A stretch of DNA of 64,000 bases from Tricholomella constricta (taxonomy: Eukaryota > Basidiomycota > Agaricomycetes > Agaricales > Lyophyllaceae): the NCBI GenBank assembly GCA_013368375.1, contig JAACJP010000010.1, positions 1-64,000 on the forward strand. Direction: 5' to 3'. Within the stretch, counting starts at the first letter, position 1, and each line of letters opens with the position of its first letter. Under the pieces are notes generated by a model. That model was not told where the DNA came from and did no database searches. It saw nothing but the letters and a program-made list of their open reading frames with translations. Positions 33,712 to 44,136 of the stretch are shown here, piece after piece. Both the position numbers and the translations under genes were made by a program.

Positions 33712-36700
33712 GAATCGCAACAGCTCGGTGCGGGGTGACGGTGGCGAAGACGGCGGGGGATAGAGTGAAGATGCCAGGGATGTGGCGCGCAGCATCAGGA
33801 TTGTCGTGGTGGAACTTGCGAACCAGGTCGGGTGCGGCGACGTTCTCCCGGGGCTCCCACAAAGCTTCTTCATAGCCGTAGCCTTTCCACAAGATTTTGT
33901 ACTGAAGTTTCTTGCGGAAGATGCGACTGTCGAGGATTTTGTGGACTTCGTAGTGGGGTTCGTCATCGATGATGTCTGGCGGCGGCGGAGGGTCAGACTG
34001 TCGACCTTCGATCGGGTCAGCGACGGCGGGGACAAGCTTTATGACGTGGAAGACTGGGTGGATGCGCTTCATGGACTGAGGCAGCAGGAGGCGGTATGCG
34101 AGCGGGCCAACTCGCCTTTGCACGATGAAAGGGCCAAGGTAGCGATGCGATAATTTCTTAGACGGTCGGGTCGTAGAAATGTCGGTCGCGTCCAAGTACA
34201 CCTTGTCACCCGGCTGGTAGTCGGGTGTCGGGGTGTGTCGCTGATTGTAATACCGCTCCATGTCGTCTTTGGCTTTTGAAAGCGCCGCCTTGGCTTCCTC
34301 CTGCGCTTCCTTCATGCGCTCCACGAACTTGTCGGCCGACTCGTTCTTGGAAGCGCCCCGACGAGGCTCGAAGCCCATGCACGGATGCCGACCAGTGTCG
34401 AGCAAGAAAGGGGTCTGCTGTGTCGCCAAATGTACATGGTTGTTGTAACTGAATTCGGCGTCGGGAGAAGGTCCTCCCAGTCGTTCTGGCGCTCGTTGCA
34501 GAAGACCCGCAAGAACTGTTCCAGCTCCTGGTTGACGCGCTCAGTCTGCCCGTCGGTCTGAGGGTGGTAGGCCGTCGAGGCCGACAGCTTGATACCCAGG
34601 AGCCGGTACAGTTCGCGCGTGAACTCAGCGACAAACTGTGGACCTCGATCGGAGACGAATGCGTCGGGGAGACCGTGCAGCTTCCAGACGTGGCGACGGT
34701 AGAGATTCGCAGCTCCCAAGGCCGAACAGGTCGTGTGCGACACGATGAAATGCGCGCGTTTTCCGACTGAATCCACGACGTTCATGATCGCGTCATGGCC
34801 GTTGGACTCTGGGAGTTCGGTGATGAAGTCGACTGAAACGACATTCCATCGGCCTTCGGGAATTGGGAGCGGCTGCAGCTGTCCGACGGGGAGTTGGTGG
34901 CGGGGTTTCGTGCGCAAGCACATGTCGCAGGTGCTGGTGTATGAACCGATGAAGCACGACATCTGGGGCCACCAGTAGTTGCGCGACACCAGCTCGAGCG
35001 TCTTCCAGCGACCTGGGTGACCGGCGACCTTGGAGTCATAATGCTGCTCCACAATGCATCGGCGGAGGTCAGGAACGTTCGGGACATAGATCCGTCCACG
35101 GAACGTGAGCAGACCACCTTCCTCCCCCCACTCGCCGAAGTGTAGGGAGCGGCCGGCGATCTTGGAAGCCTTGACCAGTTGTGCTGCCTTAGCGACCGCG
35201 TCCTCCTGTGCGCCGTCGCGATTGCCCTTGCGGATCGCTTTCAGCACATCGTCTTCTTCTCCGACCAGTGCCAGACCCTCGGTCGCGCGAATCACGAAGA
35301 ACTCGGGTTTGAGGAGCACGATGTCGGCATTGTCGCCACTTCCGTCACCATGATCAGCGCGACGCGACAGGGCGTCGGGTTTGCCCATGCTGCATCCCGG
35401 ACGGTGGTGGAGGGTGAAGTCGAAGTTGGCAAGGTAGAGCTACCAGCGGGCTTGCTGCTGATTGAGTTTCTTCGCGGTGAGGAAGTACTCAAGGTTCTTG
35501 TGGTCGGTCAAAATCTCCACCTTGTGCTTTGCGCCTTCCACAAAATGTCGCCACTCCTCCAGAGACCGGATGATCGCCAGCATCTCCTTGTCGTGGATCT
35601 CGTAGTTCCGCTCGACTGTGTTCAAGCTCTTCGAGTAGAACGCGACCGGGTGCCACTTGCCATCGGACGGCGACTCTTGCGACAGGACCGCGCCCATCGC
35701 GAAGTCGGACGAGTCAGCTTCGATGCGGTACGGTCGGTCGTCGTCGGGGAATGCAAGCACCGGTCGCGACGTGATCGAAGACTTCAGGAGGTCAAAGGCC
35801 GACTGCTCCGACGCTTCCCAGCGCCAGGCAGCGTCCTTGCCCGTCAAATCAAACAGGGGTCGGGCGTGGTGCGAGAAATCCTGGATGAACCGTCGGTAGA
35901 AATTGGTGAAGCCCAAGAACACTTGCACCTCCTTCTTGTTCCTCGGCGCCGGCCACTCCGACACTCCAGCGACCTTGACCGGATCCATTTCCGCTTGCCC
36001 GTGCGAGATGATCAGCCCAAGATACTCGACCTTGGTCTGTTCGAACTCGCATTTCTCGGGTTTTAAGAACAACTTATGTTCGCGGAGTCGGTCCAGTACG
36101 AGTCGCGCGACCCGACGGTGTTCCTCGAGAGTCTTGGTGTAAATCAAGATATCGTCGAGGTACATGCAAACAACACCCTCGGCGATCAGATCGCGGAAGA
36201 TGTCATTCATCGTGGTCTGGAATGTGGCGGGGCTGTTCATGAGGCCGAAGAACATGATGAGCGGCTCAAAGAGACCGCGGTTCGTCCGAAACGCTGCCTT
36301 CCACTCGTCGCCTTCCTTGATCCGAACGTTGTTGTACCCCCATCGGACGTCCAGCTTGGTGAAGTACCGCGCGCCGCGGAGGTTGTTCACCAGTTCGCTA
36401 ATGAGCGGCAGTGGGTACCGGTTCTTCACCGTAAGCACGTTGAGCGTCCGATAGTCCTGCACCAGCCGGAGCGCACCATCCTTCTTCTTGATGAAGAACA
36501 CTGGCGAAGCCATGGGCGACTTCGACGGACGGATCCGACCCGACTCGAGGTTCTCCTTGAGGAACACATCGAGCTCGACTTGCTCCGCTGGCGACAGTGG
36601 GTAGACTTTGGTGCCGGACGGCGAAGCGCCCGGCTCCAACTCAATCGCGTGATCCCACTGTTTGCGATCGGGGAGTTCGTCGAACGCGACCTTGGAGAAA

Positions 36701-37923
36701 ACATCCTCAAAGTCATGGAGGTGGGTCGGAACGGCGTCGCGGAACGACTTGGGCACAGAGTTCGCGGCATGCGCTTCCGCGAGTCGCTGCGATGTCGTTT
36801 GACTGGCACGGATGTGCGCCACAGTCGGAGGAGGGTGGATCGCAGTCGCAAAGATGGGGTCGCCGTTCAGGAAGGTCTCCGCAAGGAAGTCGTCCGACTC
36901 TGGATCGGGTTCCTCCATGACTGGGGTGTAGGGGAGGAATTCATCCGTGTCAGAGTCGGAGTTCGCGGCGTGCGCCTCAGCGAGTCGCTGTGATGTCGTT
37001 TGACTGGCGCGAATGTGCATTTCAGTTGGAGGGGGGTGGATCGCAGTCGCAAAGATGCCATCGCCGTTCAGGAAGGTCTCCACCAGGAAGTCGTCCGACT
37101 CTGGATCGGGTTCCTCCATGATCGGAGTGTAGGGGAGGAACTCGTCGGTGTCGGAGTCGTCTTCGACGTAGGGGCAGGTCGGGGCTCGCAGGTCGGGCTC
37201 GACTGTCGGGATTCCTTCCGCCCGACAAGCCCGAATGGCGGCTCGCAGCTTGGTGCGTGAACGACGCTCCTCCTTGACCTCAACCTTGCAGGTGTCGCAA
37301 CGTGTCGGCGCTCGACTCATTTTCACCTTTCCCGTCGCCCAATCAATGTCGGGGTTGTGGTCTCGGAGCCAGGTGAATCCGAGAATGAGATCCTGCTTCC
37401 CAATACCCGCGACTGCGAACAGAACGCGCTCGGAGTGACCGTCGTAACGTAAGACTGCGTCCACGACGTATTCAATGGCGCCTGCCTCATTAGGGGTTCC
37501 GTCGACATTGTAGGCACGTGTCAGGTGATTCAGCCGTCGCGTCTTCAGCTTGTGCTTTTCAACGAAGGCAGTGTTGATGAAGCAGGCCGATGCCCCGCTG
37601 TCAACGAGGGCAGCGAGCGAATGCGTCTCTTGGGTGTCGGTGGTCTCGAGCTCGACCTTGAGCGACAGGGATAAGGAGTCGGGGGAGGCGGCGATCATGA
37701 AGCGACGGGGCAGTCGCTTTTCCCAGCGCGGTAGTCCGCGATGCGACGGTACAGTCGGCTCGGTCGGAGCGACCGAAGGAGATGGCGTTTGGTCAGGAGA
37801 GGATTGTACGTCTTCGTCGATTGGTTCACCCGTAGAAGTAGCAGCAATATTAAGTATGTTGGGGTACTCTACAGATAGGGGGGCGAACCGATTACGACTA
37901 GACAATGGGGGCGTACTTTTCAC
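33712..37923 (-). pseudogene. Element C Pol: protease, RT, RNase H, integrase, chromodomain
   Basis: Minus strand. 37923-35440: protease VDSGASA, RT with CMYLDDILIYTK, RNase H with RIEADSSDFAMGAVLS and EILTDHKNLEYFL, ending at TAG 35442-35440 where element D has TCG (Ser). 35439-34480: linker GKPDALSRRADH, zinc-binding CDMCLRTKPRHQ, integrase core with VDFITELPES, VSDRGPQF and DGQTERVNQE. One base is missing near 34480. 34429 to about 33712: integrase C-terminus and chromodomain (EVHKILDSRIFRKKLQYKIL, then WEPRENV). A duplicated acidic linker (PYTPxMEEPDPESDDFL) precedes RT twice here (37060-36850), once in element D. Confidence 0.85.
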
Positions 37924-37934
37924 CTGTTGTGCGA

Positions 37935-39155
37935 CTAAAAATCCTCTTCCGTGGCCAAGGCGGTCAGGTCGGCCGACTCGGGAGTCGGGTCAGCTGGGAT
38001 CGCATCCTTGCGCGCCAGTAGCTGCATGATCAGCTCATCCAGTTCCTCTGGCATGATGTGGCGCAGGTCAAAGCACTTTGGGCAGTCGCGCCAGAAGTGC
38101 CCCGGCTGCTTGCATCGACGACAGGTGTCGTCCTGAACAGGACGTCCGCGGAGCCGGTCGATGTCCATAGGGACACCTGGGGGAAGAGACGGCGTCACGG
38201 GCGTGCTGAGAAAGTGCGCCGGTGCCGACACACGAACGGGAGCGGTCGGTGGGGCAGTGGGTCGCCATCAGAGCATAGGCGCGACCACAGGCATCGGAAT
38301 GGGGGCAGTCGGGCGACTCGCAGTCGGAACTGTCGGAGCTGATCGATGGTGGAAGTCCTCCTCGGTCCTCATGATGAAGTCCTGGGAGCGGGCGATCGCT
38401 AGCCAGTCCTCGATCTTGGAGTCGTCGGGCCGACCCGTGGTGATGCTCCCAAGCCTCCTTGAGAGCTTCGGGTCCATGCCCCGACGGAATTTGAGGACCA
38501 GATGGCGGCCGTCTGGGTAATCGGCCTTGATCCACAGTGCCTTGAACGAGTCGATGTACTCGTCGATGGTGCGCCCATTCTGAAAGTACGCTGTTGACTC
38601 AAGGGTGAGCGCAGCGTCGGCGACTTCGTCGAACAGGAAGAACTCCTTTTCGAAGTTCGACGTGAAGTCCTTCCAGGTCGGGAATGCGCGCTTTACCGAC
38701 CCATACTGAAAGACCCGACCGACGAAGTCAGCGGCGCGACCGTGTTGCATGTACGACAACACCCAGCTGATTCGGGCGTGGTTGTCGGCGAACTGTCCGA
38801 CGCTCAGGGAGAAGTAGAGCTGGCACGCGTTCCAGAAGGCGCGGCCGCCCGATCGAGCGCCGTCGTACACGGGAGGGGGCGACGGCCGAATGTGCGATCC
38901 CGATCGCGGAAGGGGAGGGGACGTCGGCAGGGGCTGCGCCGGCGTCGCGGGGGTCGTAGATGCTGCTGGGGAGGCAGCGGAGGGGTTCCCCAAAACGATG
39001 GTATCTAAAAGAGCGGCAATGCGGTCCATGGTGGCCGAGTTGGTGGTGTTGGATTGCGAGAGAGCCGACATTGCGGTTTCAAGGCTCACCAGTCGTTCCT
39101 CTGGTGTGAGCGCAGCAGGAGACGCAGGCGTGTCAAATTCACCGAAGTCGGACAT
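37935..39155 (-). pseudogene. Element C Gag with nonsense codon before the zinc knuckle
   Basis: Start ATG 39155 (MSDFGEFDTPAS). Capsid blocks WNACQLYFSLS, FTSNFEKEFFLF and RRGMDPKLSRRLGS. In-frame TGA at 38270-38268; the same frame continues with CCHC knuckle CRRCKQPGHFWRDC to TAG 37937-37935 after EEDF. The stop codon overlaps a T5 run (GATTTTTAG) and Pol is open in the -1 frame across it. Confidence 0.85.
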
Positions 39156-39266
39156 CTCGAGACGGGACTGGGCGACGATCGGAGCAGGCGCGCGCTGGAC
39201 GGGTTGCGTGTAGCAGACACGTGTTTTGGCGCGGAGGCTGATCGGTCGGCTTCGTCGGGTCTCCGG

Positions 39267-39279
39267 TTTACACTATTCT
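39267..39279 (-). other. Element C primer-binding site (self-primer type)
   Basis: Minus strand AGAATAGTGTAAA, 2 nt from the LTR, perfectly complementary (13 nt) to LTR bases 39398-39410. Confidence 0.75.
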
Positions 39280-39281
39280 GC

Positions 39282-39785
39282 TGTTAGGGCAACCCTTACA
39301 GTGGAGCGCTATCACACTGGCAAGGGGGAATCCGAAGTTATATTGATGTACAGTAACGAAGGTAAGTAAGGCTTACCTGGCAAGGGGGAATCCGAAGAGA
39401 ATAGTGTAAAGGATTCCTAAATGCCAGGGGGCCGACTATATACGAGTGTAGGATGTGAGGGCCGGTCCTCCAGAGTGTACTGTACATGTAATAATAACGA
39501 ATGGTGTGCGGCGCGTGTATGGACACGTTCCCGACGCTGTCCGATCCTCGCGGCCCAGGGTACGGGCACGAGGCGGGGCAGCCGCCGTCGGGATGTCGGG
39601 CGGTTGGGATCGGCGTCGGGCGCGCGCGGGGGGTGAGGGGAAGCGACAGGAAGTGAGTAAGTATGTACACCGACGCTTGGGTCGGAGCGTCGGGTCGGGA
39701 TCGCGATCGGTCGGTCGGGGGCGAACGCGTGAGTCGGGGAACGATCTGTGAGCGTCGGAGAGCGTGAACGAGAGTTCCCCTGACA
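39282..39785 (-). repeat. Element C 5' LTR (504 bp)
   Basis: On the minus strand starts TGTCAGGGG and ends CCCTAACA. TATATA box at 39442-39437; predicted transcript start TTTACACTATTCT at 39410-39398, 32 nt downstream; two copies of a 21-bp motif at 39377-39397 and 39317-39337, 60 bp apart. Confidence 0.95.
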
Positions 39786-39962
39786 GCGTATCCATCTTAT
39801 ATACATCTATCTTTACTCTGTATGTTCCTTCTTGCAATGCACATTTTTGCGCCATCAATGTCAGACCATATGCACCCTCAAAAGCTCAAATCTAAGTGCA
39901 TTAACATAACATCATTGATCAACAAAAAAAGCATAATGATTGTACGAAGCCTAGGGTCTGGT

Positions 39963-41651
39963 TCAATTCTCCGCCTTATTCTCGGAATACCATTCACCTC
40001 GTCCTGCGAATTCCGTTTGGCCTTTAGAGTGTTTGACGAAAGACTTTTTGAGGCGGTACACCAGCTGCCGCTGGCAATGGCCGCACCTATGAGTGATGGC
40101 AGTAGCCTGGATCTTCTTGTTCTTCTTCGACTTCTCCCACTGGATATCAACCGCTTGCCCCACGCCTTGTAGCTGCAGCATCCAGGGCAGGAATATGGGG
40201 CAGGCTCCCCAAATGGTTTTGAAGAGGGATGCGCCCATACATACCGCACCGTTTTCTCCCCTTGCTGCAGCATGTACACGTCGGTGTGGGCGCCGACGGC
40301 CTGAAAGTCATCGAGGACAGCGTGCCATGGGCGTTCGTGTATGAACCAGGAAACCGATGCGGATTGCAAGAGAGGGTTCGTGAGGCACGGCTGCATGTGA
40401 GCCTGACCGAAGGCCATCACCCATGAAAATAAACCTCTGAACGTTTCAAAAGTTAGCAATGCCTTTCCAGAAAGTAATTATATCTCACTGATCCGCAAAT
40501 GCTTTGATGTCGACGTAGGCCTCCTTGACGGATATGATGGCTCCGCATACAAGCATTGTGAGCGTGTTCCGGCTTCCCTCCCTTAAGATGTCCGTCAGTG
40601 AGGCTGGAAAAAGATTCTTCATGACCTGACATTGCGAGTCAGAGGTTACAAGCATCTATGTGGAGCGGGGTACTGACCTGAGCGACCCGCGCCTTGCCCA
40701 TTTACCGTAAAGTGCAAATCTCCTCTGCTGGGGTCGCTGTGGTCGGTGAGGTATACCGCGAATGTGCGATAGCTGGGGTCAGGATGCAGTATTAACTTAC
40801 GTTTAGATACCCGGAATGAACACTTACTCTTTGAGATCGCCGTTCTTGAGGTGATTGACCAGCACATCGACATTCTTCAAGTATTCTTTGGACGTTTTAT
40901 CACTACCAAGATCCCATGGCAGGTCTATGAATTTGACCCGCTTAGGAAGGTACGGCGCGATGTTGTGAAAGACAGTCCTCGCCGAGTCCCCGTCAGGATC
41001 AACTGATGCCAGACGAAGAGATATGACAACAACAGTAGGCGTGGAGCACAGTGCAAACGCCTCTTGCGTAGTGGGTCCTCCGAGTAGCAATGTCGGCTTT
41101 GTCGCCTTCGAGAATCCCTGTACACGCTGCAGTTAGCACATTACATATAGCAATGTAGATTTACACGCACGTAGTATGGCTTAATGACGGGTTCACTTTT
41201 CTTGCCGCCCGGTTGGAAGTGGCAGGGTGGGCATATGAATGTCTCGTCTGGATCCATGACTTCAGGAAAAGTTACACATCTATTGCACACAACTTTCGGG
41301 CACTCTCTGCATTCGACGAGTGTGCCTCCGTTTCGGCAGCCGGCGCAGAACTTCGACGATGGTGAGCCACGCATTTCAGACTTGCGTACTTCTAACGGGA
41401 CGCACCTGATTGCTTTCTTTCTCACCATCAACTTTTATAGGCTCTGTTGCCGCGCTATTCTTGTCAGGTGGTGGGTTGGCTGCTTCATCGGTGGTCTTGG
41501 CCTTTTTCTTAAAGCTCTCGATCCTGCCTGAATGCCTGTTTCCCGGCTGCGGTGCTTCAATGGCTGCCTTGCGCTTTTTGGGTGCCACCAGCGGCATGCG
41601 AGGAGCCGGTTCACCTGTCGCTTTGTCAGCTGATAGCTTTGTCCGAGGCAT
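39963..41651 (-). CDS. PHD-like zinc-finger protein, Agaricomycetes-expanded family, possible frameshift
   Basis: ATG 41651 (MPRTKLSADKATG). Exon 1: Lys/Pro-rich nuclear-type leader. Exon 2 (to about 41165): eight-Cys/His finger of PHD type, CAGCRNGG, VECRECPKVVCNRC and FICPPCH; such fingers read histone tails. Then exons with VVVISLRLASVDPDGD, IDLPWDLGSDKTSKEY, YLTDHSDPSRGDLHF, LREGSRNTLTMLVCG, HERPWHAVLDDFQAVGAHTD and PYSCPGCCSYKAWGK. The end (HRCGHCQRQLVYRLK, stop 39963) is in another frame; one base seems missing near 40165. I recall this arrangement as a large unnamed mushroom family. It lies just beyond the 5' LTR of element C. Confidence 0.6.
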
Positions 41652-42048
41652 GTATGAGGAAAGGCAGAGGCAAAAGCAACGGAGTCCGCTGCTTCATGAG
41701 CTGGCATATTTAAATTAAGTGCCAGATCACGTGATCGCATTTTGCCAGGTGATGGTCATGCCCATTGGTCCGTGACGCTAGTCCTAGTGTACCTTGGAAG
41801 CGATATATTGGTATAAAATAGCAAAAGGTCTGGGCAATGTCCTTTGAAAACCACCCTACTTTTCAACGTGCAGCAGCAAACAGTAGAATGGCTTAGTAGT
41901 GATATTATCTGTGCGCTGATTTTGAGGTGGCGTACGCGCGTCATATGAGAACAACCACAAGGCGTGCGGATGCCTCTGAGACGCCTTGGCGCCACCCCGC
42001 AGCGATGTAGAAGAGAGATAAAGCGGAATTGAAAAAAATTGAACTAAT
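41652..42048. other. Stretch without a recognised gene
   Basis: Probable promoter side of the PHD-like gene, then AT-rich sequence leading to the 135-bp repeats. Nothing else seen. Confidence 0.4.
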
Positions 42049-42323
42049 GATACTAAAAGGTGCCAGAGCTGCTCCATGCACCACGTCCTCAAACTAGGGG
42101 CATGGGCGAGGTGCACAGGAACAGAGCCTCTGAAGATCGCGGCCCCAAACTAGGCGTGCAATCTTGGCGGGCGTCCTCGACACAAGCCCAAACTGGCTCG
42201 ATACCCCACGCCCCCCAAACTAGGGGCATGGGTGAGGTGCACGGTAGCAGAGCCCAAACTGGCTCTGAAGATCGCGGCCCCAAGCTAGGCACGCGATCTT
42301 GGTAGGCGTCCTCGACACAAGCC
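42049..42323. repeat. 135-bp tandem repeat array, left part
   Basis: A diverged unit (about 42049-42183) and a full unit 42184-42318, then AAGCC of the next unit, where element D is inserted. Units carry two copies of a shorter motif CCCAAACT(G/A)G and CTAGGGGCATGGG. 135 is a multiple of three, and both strands stay open. Confidence 0.85.
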
Positions 42324-42790
42324 TGTTAGGGGAACTCCCTTTCGCGCCCTCCGACGCTCACCGATCGTCCCCCCGCTCATGCGATCACTCCCCCGACCGT
42401 TCGCGATCCCGACCCCCGACGCTCCGACCCAAGCGTTGGTGTATATACTTACACACTTCCTGTCGTTCCCATCTCTCCCTGCGCGCCCGACGCCGATCCC
42501 GACCACCCGACATCCCGACGTCGGCTGTCCCAACTCGTGCCCGTACCCTGAGCCACGAGGATCGGACAGCGTCGGGAACGTGTCCATACACGCGCCGCAG
42601 ACCATTCCTTGATTATTATGTACAGTACTCGTATATAGTCGGCCCACTGGCATTGGGGATCCTTAGTCTATTCTCTTCGGATTCCCCTCTGCCAGGTAAG
42701 CCCCTCTTTACATTCCTCACTGTACTTAATATAACTTCGGATTCCCCTCTGCCAGTACGACTCAGCTCTGCTCGTGAGGTCGCCCTAACA
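42324..42790 (+). repeat. Element D 5' LTR (467 bp)
   Basis: TGTTAGGGGAAC to CGCCCTAACA. TATATA 42632-42637; predicted transcript start TTAGTCTATTCT 42663-42674, 31 nt downstream; 21-bp motif at 42675-42695 and 42735-42755. Differs from the 3' LTR by a 10-nt and a 2-nt indel plus a few substitutions. Confidence 0.95.
42696..42755 (+). other. Candidate 60-nt leader intron in the D LTR
   Basis: Donor CCAG/GTAAGC after the first 21-bp motif and acceptor CCCCTCTGCCAG at the end of the second copy. The same 60-bp spacing and splice-like signals occur in B and C. Splicing is not shown. Confidence 0.35.
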
Positions 42791-42792
42791 GC

Positions 42793-42804
42793 AGAATAGA
42801 CTAA
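42793..42804 (+). other. Element D primer-binding site (self-primer type)
   Basis: AGAATAGACTAA, 2 nt after the LTR, perfectly complementary to LTR bases 42663-42674. Confidence 0.75.
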
Positions 42805-42918
42805 ACCTAAGACCCGGCGAGGCCGACCGATCAAGCTTCCGCGTCGAAACACGTGTCTGCTACATGCAACCCGTCCAACACGCGCCTGCTCCGATCATCG
42901 CCCCAGCCCCGTCTCGAG

Positions 42919-44125
42919 ATGTCCGAATTCGGTGATTTTGACACGCCATCGTCTCCCCCTGCGCTTACGCCAGAAGAGCGACTGGCGAGCCTCGAAACCA
43001 CGATATCGGCTCTCTCCCACACCCAAACCTCCAACTCGGCCACCCTGGACCGCATCTCCTCTCTTTTAGATACCCTCATTTTGGGGAACCCCTCCGCTGC
43101 CTCCCCAGCAGCATCTACGACCCCCGCGACGCCGGCGCAACCCTCGCCGACGTCTCCCCCTCCGCGATCAGGATCGCACATTCGGCCGTCGCCTCCTCCC
43201 ACCTACGATGGCGCACGATCGGGCGGACGTGCCTTCTGGAATGCGTGTCAGCTCTACTTCTCGCTGACCACCGGGCAGTTCACCGACGACCACGCCCGAA
43301 TTAGCTGGGTGTTGTCGTTCATGCAACACGGTCGCACTGCTGACTTCGTCGGTCGCGTCTTTCAGTGCGGGTCGGTGAAGCGCGCGTTCCCGACCTGGGA
43401 CGACTTCGTATCGAACTTCGAGAAGGAGTTCTTCCTGTTTGACGAGGTCGCCGACGCCGCGCTCATCCTCGAGTCGACGGCGTATTTCCAGAACGGGCGC
43501 ACCATCGACGAGTACATAGACTCGTTCAAGGCCCTGTGGGTCAAGGCCGACTACCCGGATGGTCGCCACCTGGTCCTCAAGTTCCGGCGGGGCATGGACC
43601 CGAAGCTTTCGAAGCGACTCGGAAGCATCACCATGGGTCGGCCCAACGACTCCAAGATCGAGGACTGGCTAGCGATCGCCCGCTCCCAGGACTTCATCAT
43701 GAGGACTGAGGAGGACTTCCACCGTCGGACACCTCCGACCATCCCGTCGGCTAGTCGCCCGACTGCCCTCGTCCCCGTGCACCCAGTCACGCCCGCTCTC
43801 CACTGGCGACCTTCTGCGCAACCAGTTGCTCCTGCTCGTGTGTCGGCTCCGACGCATGTCGCGAGCGCCAGCTCTTTCTCCCGGTGTCCCTATGGACATT
43901 GATCGATTCACCGGTCGCCCTGTTCGCGACGACAAGTGCCGTCGGTGCAAACAACCGGGGCACTTCTGGCGTGACTGTCCATTGCGCTTCGACGTGCGCC
44001 ACATCATGCCGGAGGAACTGGATGAGTTGATCATGCAGCTACTGGCACGCAAGGATGCGATCCCGGCTGACCCGACTCCCGAGTCGGCCGACCCGACCGC
44101 CTTGGCCACGGAAGAGGATTTTTAG
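42919..44125 (+). pseudogene. Element D Gag, 11-base deletion before the zinc knuckle
   Basis: Structural protein. ATG 42919 (MSEFGDFDTPSS) chosen because C starts at the same residue and B shares it. Capsid blocks as in B and C (RAFWNACQLYFSLTTG, FVSNFEKEFFLFDEVADA, LKFRRGMDPKLSKRLGS). Relative to B, 11 bases are missing near 43862, so the frame ends at 43902; the knuckle CRRCKQPGHFWRDC continues in the shifted frame to TAG 44123-44125, which overlaps a T5 run. Confidence 0.85.
44117..44125 (+). promoter_or_regulatory. Candidate -1 frameshift site at the Gag stop (GATTTTTAG)
   Basis: Gag codons GAT TTT TAG; Pol codons GGA TTT TTA GTC are open in the -1 frame. A P-site UUU can re-pair with UUU one base back while the stop waits in the A site. 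The identical sequence closes Gag in B (11138) and C (37935). Confidence 0.5.
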
Positions 44126-44136
44126 TCGCACAACGG

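Larger units (their letters stand above)
32842..39785 (-). mobile_element. Element C: complete Ty3/gypsy LTR retrotransposon
   Basis: Two LTRs (39282-39785 is 5', 32842-33697 is 3' with an insertion), flanked by a 5-bp target duplication GCGTA at 32837-32841 and 39786-39790. Order on the minus strand: LTR, self-primer site, Gag, zinc knuckle, Pol, polypurine tract, LTR. Coding is broken by a nonsense codon in Gag (38268-38270), a TAG in RNase H (35440-35442) and a one-base deletion in integrase near 34480. Without the nested insertion both LTRs are 504 bp and very similar, so the insertion is fairly young but inactive. Confidence 0.95.

Noticed and set aside
36076..36993. 305-codon plus-strand frame
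   Set aside because: Exact antisense of element C Pol, where GC-rich third positions keep the shadow frame open.
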